A stretch of 64,000 bases of DNA from Acholoe squamosa (taxonomy: Eukaryota > Annelida > Polychaeta > Phyllodocida > Polynoidae): positions 984,501 through 1,048,500 of the forward strand of contig OX439043.1 in NCBI GenBank assembly GCA_949317995.1. The letters are read 5' to 3'. The notes under the pieces were generated by a model. It did no database searches. It saw only the letters and a list, made by a program, of their open reading frames with translations, and was not told where the DNA came from. Shown here piece by piece: positions 56,153 through 64,000 of this stretch. Position numbers and translations under genes: made by a program. The stretch's first letter is position 1. The number at the start of each line of letters is the position of its first letter.

Positions 56153-57712
56153 ACCCCTTAAAGGGTGACATGATGACCCAAGACTTAATGATCATGAATC
56201 ATGGATCCCATATCATCAGTTAGGAGCATGTTAGAATACGTACATCATGTTGATATAATGTCTGTGGTGGATCCAGGATCCTACAAAGGAGGGGGCGCGG
56301 CCTAAAAGAATTTAGTTGTCCAAAAAATGCAAATAAACAGTTTAGTACAACAAAAAGGAGGCCACTGAATGTTAACCTTTCAGAGCCTTGAAAGCCTAAT
56401 GCTGCCCTTACAGGGTTAAAGTCCCGTGCTGCCCTTATAGGGTTAAAGCACCATGCTGCCCTTACAGGGTTGAAGCACCGTGCTGCCCTTACAGGGTTGA
56501 AGCACCGTGCTGCCCTTACAGGGTTGAAGCACCGTGCTGCCCTTACAGGGTCTAAACCCCATGCTGCCCTTACAGGGTAAAAGCACCGTGCTGCCCTTAC
56601 AGGGTAAAAGCACCGTGCTGCCCTTATAGGGTCGAAGCACCGTGCTGCCCTTATAGGGTAAAAGCACCGTGCTGACCTTACAGGGTAAAAGCACCGTGCT
56701 GCCCTTATAGGGTCGAAGCACCGTGCTGCCCTTACAGGGTTGAAGCACCGTGCTGCCCTTACAGGGTTGAAGCACCGTGCTGCCCTTACAGGGTTGAAGC
56801 ACCGTGCTGCCATTACAGGGTCTAAACCCCATGCTGCCCTTACAGGGTTAAAGCACTGTGCTGACCTTACAGGGTAAAAGCACCGTGCTGCCCTTACAGG
56901 GTCGAAGCACCGTGCTGCCCTTACAGGGTTGAAGCACCGTGCTGACCTTACAGGGTTGAAGCACCGTGCTGACCTTACAGGGTAGAAGCACCGTGCTGAC
57001 CTTACAGGGTTGAAGCACCGTGCTGCCCTTACAGGGTCTAAGCCCCATGCTGCCCTTACAGGGTTAAAGCACCATGCTGCCCTTACAGGGTTAAAGCACC
57101 ATGCTGCCCTTACAGGGTAAAAGCACCGTGCTGCCCTTACAGGGTAAAAGCACCGTGCTGCCCTTATAGGGTCGAAGCACCGTGCTGCCCTTATAGGGTA
57201 AAAGCACCGTGCTGACCTTACAGGGTAAAAGCACCGTGCTGCCCTTACAGGGTAAAAGCACCGTGCTGCCCTTATAGGGTCGAAGCACCGTGCTGCCCTT
57301 ATAGGGTAAAAGCACTGTGCTGCCCTTACAGGGTAGAAGCACCGTGCTGCCCTTACAGGGTTGAAGCACCGTGCTGACCTTACAGGGTTGAAGCACCGTG
57401 CTGACCTTACAGGGTAGAAGCACTGTGCTGCCCTTACAGGGTAGAAGCACCGTCCTGCCCTTACAGGTTGAAGCACCGTGCTGACCTTACAGGGTCGAAG
57501 CACCGTGCTGCCCTTACAGGGTCGAAGCACCGTGCTGCCCTTACAGGGTAGAAGCACCATGCTGCCCTTACAGGGTCGAAGCACCGTGCTGACCTTACAG
57601 GGTAAAAGCACCGTGCTGACCTTACAGGGTAAAAGCACCGTGCTGACCTTACAGGGTAAAAGCACCGTGCTGACCTTATACAGGCTTAAAGCCTCATGTT
57701 GTCATTAAAGGG
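56153..57712. mobile_element. Foldback-family remnant containing a 27-bp array
   Basis: The left edge (accccttaaagggtgacatg) and right edge (cattaaagggtcaag) match the ACCCTTTAAGGG family terminus. The interior at 56395-57690 is a minisatellite (next entry). Internal hairpins of the family are not visible. Confidence 0.45.
56395..57690 (-). repeat. 27-bp minisatellite, about 48 copies
   Basis: The unit is cccttacagggttgaagcac followed by cgtgctg. The 27-bp period opens overlapping frames, including a 481-codon minus-strand frame of 9-residue repeats, all artefacts. The cccttacagggttaaag core resembles the foldback terminus cccttaaagggttaa, which suggests how the array began. Confidence 0.95.
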
Positions 57713-58613
57713 TCAAGGCCTACAGGATCCTCTGTATAGGTCGGTGTATCATGACCAGGCCTTAGGTATAAGCTGCTGGTGTTTGAATAACCCTGGTTTA
57801 GGACCAAAGCCTAAATCTCACAGATTAAGGCCTAACATTGAGCCTTAGCTAGGGCTATAAGTGTCAGATTTAGTTTAATATCCGCTACTGAGATTTTGAT
57901 AGAGGAGTATTTGAAAAGGGTTGGTTAGGCACCCCCTTCCCCTACGCCAAGGAACCCACAAATGCCTCTGTTATAATTGCATAATTGAAATTTCTTCACT
58001 CCTATGCCTAAAATATCTTAAACATAGGCAATGCAAATACCCGTCGTGACACGTCATTCCACACATGTATCCGATTTTTGGTAGGGTCATTTTGCAAAAC
58101 CAGTTCTGGGGGGGGGGACAGCAATGTGTATGTCTAGAATGGTAGAAAATGGTAGGCTAGACTTTGCCGTACAGGTTATAAGTATAGGCAAATCTTAAGC
58201 TCTCTATTAAAAAGACAGGCCTTATCCAACAAAATCTTAATATCTAAGTGTAACTATAAGAGGTTCGAGGAAAAATTTGCATTTTGACAAAGAAAGAATA
58301 TGTATACATGTATCAATGCACAGAAATAAGTAGTTCTTCCCCACCTAGCAGCACCCCCCCACACACATACACACAACTCACACACCCCCTCCATAGCACT
58401 GAGAGGGTCACATGTGTCGGAGTGCTAACTGAATGTGCCTGTAGGCCTGCAGTGTTATATGGGCCTAAGGTAAATATTGAGCATCAGAGGTATTGGGAGT
58501 ACAAATATAGGCACAAACCAGGCCTAAACATGGGCCTAAGACGTATGTCAACACAACAGGTGCACGTTATAACGTTAACTGTGTCTGTACAAACCCTCCA
58601 TGACTAAACCAGG
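57713..58613. other. Non-coding spacer
   Basis: No gene is recognised. Frequent aggcct and gcctaa words are visible but with no clear period. Confidence 0.4.
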
Positions 58614-59206
58614 AGGCCTAGATCCCTTTTAAGGCCGCTGATGTATTAATGCACCATGCCCATTGGTGGGAATGAGGCATATGAATGCACCATGCCCATT
58701 GGTAGGAATGAGGCATATGAATGCACCATGCCCATTGGTGGGAATGAGGCATATGAATGCACCATGCCCATTGGTGGGAATGAGGCATATGAATGCACCA
58801 TGCCCATTGGTCGGAATGAGGCATATGAATGCACCACGCCCATTGGTCGGAATGAGGCATAAGAATGCACCACGCCCATTGGTTGGAATGAGGCATATGA
58901 ATGCACCATGCCCATTGGTCGGAATGAGGCATATGAATGCACCATGCCCATTGGTTGGAATGAGGCATATGAATGCACCATGCCCATTGGTCGGAATGAG
59001 GCATATGAATGCAGCCCTGGCGAGTAATTAGCCAGGGCTGCATTCATATGCCTCATGCCGACCCTATTGGGTCAATTTACTCGATCCCAGAGCGTCGTCA
59101 TGATGCACCAATGGAGTGCTGGTGAGCAGTCTCGCCAGCACTTCATCGGTACTTCATGACGACCAATTGGCATGATGCACTCCTGCACCTGCAGCCCTTA
59201 AAGGTT
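58614..59206. mobile_element. Foldback MITE-like element, copy F, with an internal 36-bp array
   Basis: The left end CCCTTTTAAGGCCGCTGATG and the right end TGCAGCCCTTAAAGGTTT are inverted termini. One hairpin is gaatgcagccctggcgag with gccagggctgcattcatatg. A second is caccaatggagtgctggtga with ccagcacttcatcggtac. The stretch 58650-59010 is ten 36-bp units (tgcaccatgcccattggtng, then gaatgaggcatatgaa), a tandem expansion of the element's own internal sequence. Frames across it on both strands are artefacts. Confidence 0.8.
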
Positions 59207-59342
59207 TAACTGATCTCTGTTCTGCCATGGCCCATGTACAAACCCTCCACACCTTAACAGTTAGGCCTAACATCACACTGCCCCAGGCACTTTTATAGGC
59301 ACATGGCTAGGCCTAGGATTTATGTAAGGTGCCATAATGAAC

Positions 59343-59427
59343 AAGTAATCAATGGATAATTCATGACGCCCTCGTGTAATTATCCTTTGCTAACACACAC
59401 AAGTCATGAATTATCCATTGACTACTT
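59343..59427. mobile_element. Small foldback element (85 bp), copy 1
   Basis: The ends AAGTAATCAATGGATAATTC and its near-perfect inverse ATTATCCATTGACTACTT enclose a short loop. A second copy lies at 59980-60066, and the two bracket the SINE region. Confidence 0.7.
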
Positions 59428-59539
59428 ATTTTATTCGAAGCCAACCATAGTGGGTTGGCATTCTAACCAATAGACCACCGGTACACACACCTCGTCGCCC
59501 GGCAGCGGACAGCTACAAGGCACACGGCAAAAAAAAGAT

Positions 59540-59970
59540 GCGCCCGGACCGGGACTCGTCCCGCCTACCTCTAACGGCTGAGCGCAATGCGCTAACCACT
59601 AGACCACCGCGTCTCCTCCTTCAGCGCCTGTCTCGGCTTGGCTTTGTTTGAATGCGTCCCTCGGTTATGGTAGCGGACAGTCGGCAGTCGTCGCCTCCCC
59701 AGGCTCTGTATCATATCAAGACCTGGTTCTAGCCGGCCACTACTCGTCAGTCCCTGTGGCGCAATGCATAGGGAGTTGGATTAGGGATCTGAGACTGCAG
59801 GTTCGAGCCCTGCCCTGGCCATGATATTCCGTGGGTTTTAACATGTAACATATGACATGTAGGGACATGTAAGGTGTTCAGGTTATCCATGGATAACGGC
59901 ACCAGGAGCCTGTTATCCTTGGATAACCGCACACCTTACAAAAGTCATGATGCAGGCATCATGGTGTGCA
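59540..59970 (+). repeat. Composite tRNA-derived SINE region, copy 2
   Basis: The arrangement is the same as at 1881-2567. A minus-strand tRNA-like head lies at about 59551-59613 (A-box reverse complement gcgctaaccactagaccacc). A plus-strand head lies at about 59746-59820 (B box GGTTCGAGCCC at 59800-59810). The body contains ggttatccatggataac. A third, 5'-truncated body copy follows at about 60240-60500 (ggataacggcaccgggtgcc ... gaaatcgtggaataaac). Confidence 0.65.
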
Positions 59971-59979
59971 ATATTGAAC

Positions 59980-60066
59980 AAGTAACCAATGCATAACTCA
60001 TGACGAGTGTGTGTTAGTGAAGCCTTTGCTAACACACACGAGTCATGAGTTATCCATTGACTACTT
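59980..60066. mobile_element. Small foldback element (87 bp), copy 2
   Basis: The ends AAGTAACCAATGCATAACTC and GAGTTATCCATTGACTACTT are inverted, and the sequence is homologous to 59343-59427. Confidence 0.7.
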
Positions 60067-60584
60067 ATTTTATACCACGAAACCAATAAATAATCAATAT
60101 AATACCAATAAATTCAAGTTGAAAACAAAAATTATTCCCCCTCCCCAGGACTCGATTGAAGCCAGCCATAGTGTGTGTACACAGGTACATACATAGATAG
60201 AACTAAACGACAGTGGTGTACGAGGTGGTCGATCCACCACGAGGGAGTTGAGACAACTCCCGAGTTGGATAACGGCACCGGGTGCCTGTTATCCATGTAT
60301 AACCGCACACCTTACGAAATTGATGTTACAGCCTACAGGGTGTGCAATATTGACAGATATGTGGATGGGAATAGCCACCAAAAAGCACTGAGTAACCCAG
60401 AAATCGTGGTATAACGACAGGTATGTGCATGGGAATATCCAGGAAAAGCACTCAGAATCCCAGAAATCGTGGAATAAACCCAGGTAACATGTGTGGTGGC
60501 TATCACAATGTTATACTCCACCCTGGTCTGCCCCCTATTGTTCCTACTGTAGGTTTATTTCCACATTCTACAGTTGGGGGGCCA

Positions 60585-60715
60585 GTAGGAGGTTTTATGA
60601 ATTAGGTCAGGTGTGGGAGGAGGTTTTCTGAATTGGGTCAGGTGTGGGAGGAGGTTTTGTGAAATAGGCCAAGTGTTGCAGGAGGTTTTATGAATAAGGT
60701 CATTTTTGAACCGCA
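60585..60715 (+). repeat. 31-bp tandem repeat, 4 copies
   Basis: The unit aggttttatgaattaggtca followed by ggtgtgggagg has repeat starts at 60591, 60622, 60653 and 60684. Confidence 0.85.
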
Positions 60716-60749
60716 AATGGCATTCTTGGGAAAATTTTGTCCCATATGT

Positions 60750-61232
60750 AATTCGTACCCATGCACCAGACAGTGCTAGAATCCAGAGTCTCACGTGCTA
60801 ACCATTACACCATGAGTCCTCAGCTGATACTGTGGGTGTTAGAACATCTACTCAATGGTGATATGCTACTACTATGACCAAGTAATCAATTATAGATAAA
60901 AAGGGTAATTTCACTTTGAAAGTATGACTGGTCAATGTAGTGGTTAAGGCCTGGGACTTGAAATCTAGACCACACAGGTTCAAACCCCTGGTGTAATTTT
61001 GTTTTTATCCTCAGTTGGCTACTGTTATTTTTGCAACAAATTCTAAAAATAATTTTTTATAATGAACATCCCCTGAATGCCAATAGGATAAAAGGGCCTT
61101 CAGAGAGGGCTTTTACAAAGACTCCTCTTACCTTGTATGTGTATGTTAAAAAGGGTGTCCCCATGCAGTCTTGAACCCACATTCTGTGATTCAAAGTCAG
61201 ACTTGCTAACCATTATACTATTGAGATTGCTG
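60750..61232. repeat. Cluster of three tRNA-derived heads
   Basis: At about 60755-60816 (minus) the reverse strand reads catggtgtaatggttagcac with a B-box-like region. At about 60931-60997 (plus) there is tgtagtggttaaggcctggg with B box GGTTCAAACCC at 60977-60987. At about 61168-61230 (minus) there is tagtataatggttagcaagt with GGGTTCAAGAC. The spacing of boxes fits tRNA-type internal promoters. I consider them SINE heads or tRNA pseudogenes rather than working tRNAs. Confidence 0.5.
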
Positions 61233-61359
61233 GTGATTGTAGCCTGGAACACCATATATTTATCATAGTTTTGTATCACAGCCAGTGAAGTAGATTCAAA
61301 TCCTCTTCTAGGCCTCTACAATTTATGTCAAAATATGCTTATATTCATGGTTTTACTGT

Positions 61360-61724
61360 TGTAATGGTTCGTATTGACTTATATGTTGGGTGGCTCTTTG
61401 GCTCGCTTACCACTAGAAATACCAACACAACACAAGTAGTTCGGGTTGGGCAAAGCCCCAGAAACCCCTACCTCTCGGGTAGGACTTTATTCCACTCTAG
61501 TCTACAGGTTAGGCTGCGCGTCTGGACTGGACTAGATCCAGTCACCTTCTGCCGCTCGTCCGGCTCCTTAGTAGGAGCTGGACGCGAGGCATGGTGCCGC
61601 CCCCTCTTGTACCAACGGGGTATCACAAAGCGACACCTAGCTGGCATAGAAGGAACAGGCACCACACGAACACGTCTCTCGGATGAACGGCACTAATATA
61701 TATACGACGATACCGGCCCCTACA
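61360..61724 (-). repeat. 3' LTR of the second element
   Basis: In plus orientation it runs from TGTAATGG to CCCCTACA. An AATAAA on the minus strand lies at 61486-61491 and a TATATATA at about 61696-61703. The polypurine tract (AGTGGGGGTGG on the minus strand) lies at 61725-61736. The ends are inferred without the partner LTR. Confidence 0.7.
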
Positions 61725-62054
61725 CCACCCCCACTAGACTATACCTAGGGTTGGGTGTAATTAACCTATTGTTTTAACTTTATACAGTAATATCATATAC
61801 AAATAGGTAAGTCTATATATACAGTTCGTATAGGATATAGAACATCTAGGGGCATTATAAATAATATGTACATAATGAGGCATCGTCGCATATAACCCGA
61901 AGTAATGATAATTAATAATAACGAATAGGAGGTGGCGCCTTATGCACCATCGACCTATGGTGATATGTAGTAACAGTGTTACAATAGTGTTATTATTATA
62001 AACAAGACGCATTAAAAAGTGGTAGACGAGTAATCAGGTGATATGAATAAAATT

Positions 62055-63128
62055 TGTAGCAGCTCGGCTCCATCTGCCTCAGTGGAGTCGGCTGAGAAGA
62101 TGGACACGGATCCGGAAGATCTTTAAGTGTCCATCTGACAGTGTCTCCTTTGTACCCGAGGGTAAAAGCATTTAATATGCCAGAGGCACTGTTCCTTACG
62201 CTGGACTCCTGATATCTGGAACGTAACCTGCAGCGAAGATGGACGCCAAACCCGACACACCAAAAAGGTAGCAGGATCACCCTTACAATATACCGGACTT
62301 CCGGCGAATCTGGAACGACTGGTTTCTGCAGCTCCATCCGGCGACATATGTGTGGTGGCAAGCCACGTTGCTGTTGTGATGTGCCCTGATGAAGATGGGA
62401 AGATGGAGCCCCGGGTAGGAGACTGAAGATGACCAACCATCCTATATCAGCAATACTCCTGCTTCCAGCCGAAGTCCTTTCCCTGAAGGTGGGGTTTCCT
62501 TCTGTCAAGTTGTAGAGGGACTCTGGAGTCTGGGAGAATACTGGATACTATAATATAAAATCCGCGCCTATAAGGTGTATCCTGGCGTCGGGGATATTCT
62601 ATAGGATGTAGCAAGGGGCTATCCGACCCGAGGTGGGGTAGATAACCCGAGAGAAAAATTTTGTTTGTTTTAATTACAAGAATATATATTTGGTATAAAA
62701 ATATATTTATACAAAAAAATAATAATACTGACAAATATAGGTGTCCTACCAGGGTAGCAGGATCACCCTTACAATATACCGGACTTCCGGCGAATCTGGA
62801 ACGACTGGTTTCTGCAGCTCCATCCGGCGACATATGTGTGGTGGCAAGCCACGTTGCTGTTGTGATGTGCCCTGATGAAGATGGGAAGATGGAGCCCCGG
62901 GTAGGTGTGGTAATCCTTTTTGGTGTGTCGGGTTTGGCGTCCATCTTCGCTGCAGGTTACGTTCCAGATATCAGGAGTCCAGCGTAAGGAACAGTGCCTC
63001 TGGCATATTAAATGCTTTTACCCTCGGGTACAAAGGAGACACCGTCAGATGGACACTTAAAGATCTTCCGGATCCGTGTCCATCTTCTCAGCCGACTCCA
63101 CTGAGGCAGATGGAGCCGAGCTGCTACA
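62055..63128. repeat. 214-bp inverted repeat with 153-bp direct repeats nested inside
   Basis: The arms 62055-62268 and 62915-63128 are inverted copies with about one visible mismatch. Just inside the left arm, 62267-62419 is repeated in direct orientation at 62753-62905. The right arm includes the last codons of the ORF at 63124, so the right side is presumably the original and the left side the added piece. Confidence 0.9.
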
Positions 63129-64000
63129 GCTGCTCGTAGAGAGCGCCGCGGAAGCCTCGCTGGGCGTATCGCTCTCCAAGCTCAAAGGCCCTCATCACCG
63201 CGGATGGACTGTCCATTGCCTCGGATGCTGGTGCAGCGACCGTGGCAGTTGTAACAGTCCGGGTGACAGTAGGGGGCGGGAGCAGGAGAGCTGCCGGAAC
63301 TGGCGGAGCAGCCGGGACCGGTGGAGTGGCCGGAACCCGTGGAGTAGCCGGGACCGGTGGGGCATCCGGGGGTACATCTGGTATGAAGATAAGGGACGAC
63401 GGTAAGCCGTCCCACTCCTCCAGATGTTTCCCGAATGCCAGGAAAAACTTGAGGTCAGCCTCCTTAAACCTATGGATGTATCTGGCGTTTTCAGCTTGGT
63501 GAAACTCCTTAAGCTTTTCGGCTTCCTTCTGCTGACGCCGGCAGGATTCGAGAGCCTCTTGGACTCTGTCCTTCTCCAGCTGCCTGATCTTGTCTTCCTC
63601 CCTCTTCTGGATTTCGTATACCAGATTGAGGGTGGCTTCAGTCATCGCCCGCCAGTAGTCGACTGACTTCTGGCGGTGCAATGCCTGCCATTCCGCCATC
63701 AGCTCATTCTGGATGTGAACCGTTTGGACATCTCGGTGGTCAACAAACGTGTTCGGATCCTGAAGACCTGACAGCGTATCCGAAATTAGCTCCATCAGGG
63801 GTACCCGAGGGCCCGTTGGTGGAGCAATGACTGGTGGAGGCGCGGTGGCTTCCACTGGGGCAGGCGGAGTACCTGCTGGAGGAGCAGACGGGCCCTCAAC
63901 CGTTAGACCGCCCCGGCCTCGGCCACCGCCCGGGGAAGCTCGGGTGGACTCCAGCCCACCACGGCCTCTACCACGGGGTTTGGTCCGGCCCAGGGAGGTA
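63124..64000 (-). CDS. Partial 3' ORF of the second LTR element: RGG-rich then coiled coil
   Basis: The frame is open to the window edge, so the N-terminus is missing. The visible part begins with Arg-Gly-rich stretches (PRGRGRGG and GGGRGRGG), common in RNA-binding regions. A Pro/Ala linker follows, then a long charged helix or coiled coil (about 63320-63730) ending in FGKHLEEWDGLPSSL, a run of Pro-Ala-Val repeats and a short tail. The helix and the EWDG motif correspond to the C-terminus of the extra ORF at 43139-46084 (FGVDLDEWDGTPESAL). The Pro-Ala repeats and tail are specific to this element. The function is unknown. Confidence 0.75.
   Translation of the reverse strand, partial: TSLGRTKPRGRGRGGLESTRASPGGGRGRGGLTVEGPSAPPAGTPPAPVEATAPPPVIAPPTGPRVPLMELISDTLSGLQDPNTFVDHRDVQTVHIQNELMAEWQALHRQKSVDYWRAMTEATLNLVYEIQKREEDKIRQLEKDRVQEALESCRRQQKEAEKLKEFHQAENARYIHRFKEADLKFFLAFGKHLEEWDGLPSSLIFIPDVPPDAPPVPATPRVPATPPVPAAPPVPAALLLPPPTVTRTVTTATVAAPASEAMDSPSAVMRAFELGERYAQRGFRGALYEQL

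Larger units (their letters stand above)
61360..64000 (-). mobile_element. 3' part of a second minus-strand LTR retrotransposon (continues beyond the window)
   Basis: On the minus strand, a partial last ORF (64000-63124) is followed by a rearranged 3' untranslated region, a polypurine tract and a 365-bp LTR. The ORF's C-terminal region is related to the extra ORF of the complete element at 41237, and the polypurine tract and LTR ends follow the same pattern. This is therefore a relative, not a copy. Its 5' half lies to the right of the window. Confidence 0.8.

Noticed and set aside
56220..57665. 481-codon minus-strand frame with 9-residue repeats, plus overlapping frames
   Set aside because: The 27-bp array is open in several frames on both strands, which is typical of a non-coding tandem repeat.
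62447..62944. Minus-strand frames of 105-170 codons between the ORF and LTR of the second element
   Set aside because: They run across duplicated and inverted 3' untranslated blocks, and the same peptide appears only because the DNA is duplicated.

Overview
The window looks like intergenic or intronic DNA from an animal genome, probably a marine invertebrate, although I cannot name the species. The evidence is eukaryotic: LTR retrotransposons with a tRNA-His primer site, tRNA-derived SINE heads with A and B boxes, TIR and foldback DNA elements, and very many minisatellites. There are no bacterial operons, no ribosome-binding-site-led genes and no CRISPR. Most long open frames here are artefacts of tandem repeats whose period is a multiple of three (27, 36, 39, 57 and 60 bp).

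Layout. 1-977 is the 3' end of a plus-strand LTR retrotransposon. 1.9-2.6 kb is a composite tRNA-derived SINE, repeated at 59.5-60.0 kb. 4.2-16.1 kb is a run of minisatellites (39, 32, 57, about 92 and 43 bp units). It is interrupted by a TIR element of about 850 bp (7565-8416) and a 1868 bp DNA transposon (14073-15940) sitting inside the 43-bp array. 18.1-19.4 kb is a 60-bp array with higher-order structure. 22-26 kb holds three foldback elements and the one convincing non-transposon coding stretch, a 539-codon frame at 23505-25124 of unknown function. 26.6-30 kb is 31-bp and 44-bp arrays. 30-41 kb is mostly unremarkable, AT-rich sequence with SINE heads, microsatellites and another foldback element.

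41237-54087 is a 12.85 kb minus-strand Ty3/gypsy-type LTR retrotransposon. It has 375-bp LTRs, a GAAG target duplication, a PBS, a polypurine tract, and gag, nucleocapsid, protease, RT-RNase H and integrase frames. It also carries a long extra ORF 3' of pol with two C2H2-like zinc fingers and a C-terminal coiled coil. The frames are split by three in-frame stops and one -1 shift.

54.3-61.3 kb contains a second, inverted copy of the 3-bp-TSD DNA transposon, 94-bp, 27-bp and 36-bp arrays, SINEs and a cluster of tRNA-like heads. 61360-64000 is the 3' end of another minus-strand LTR element. Its partial last ORF shares the C-terminal coiled-coil and EWDG domain with the extra ORF of the complete element, so the extra ORF appears to be a lineage trait.

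Two themes tie the window together. First, a lineage of LTR elements shares a polypurine tract of the form AGTGGGGG-TGG followed by TGT, and at least two members carry the extra 3' ORF. Second, a foldback MITE-like family appears to have seeded several of the minisatellites.
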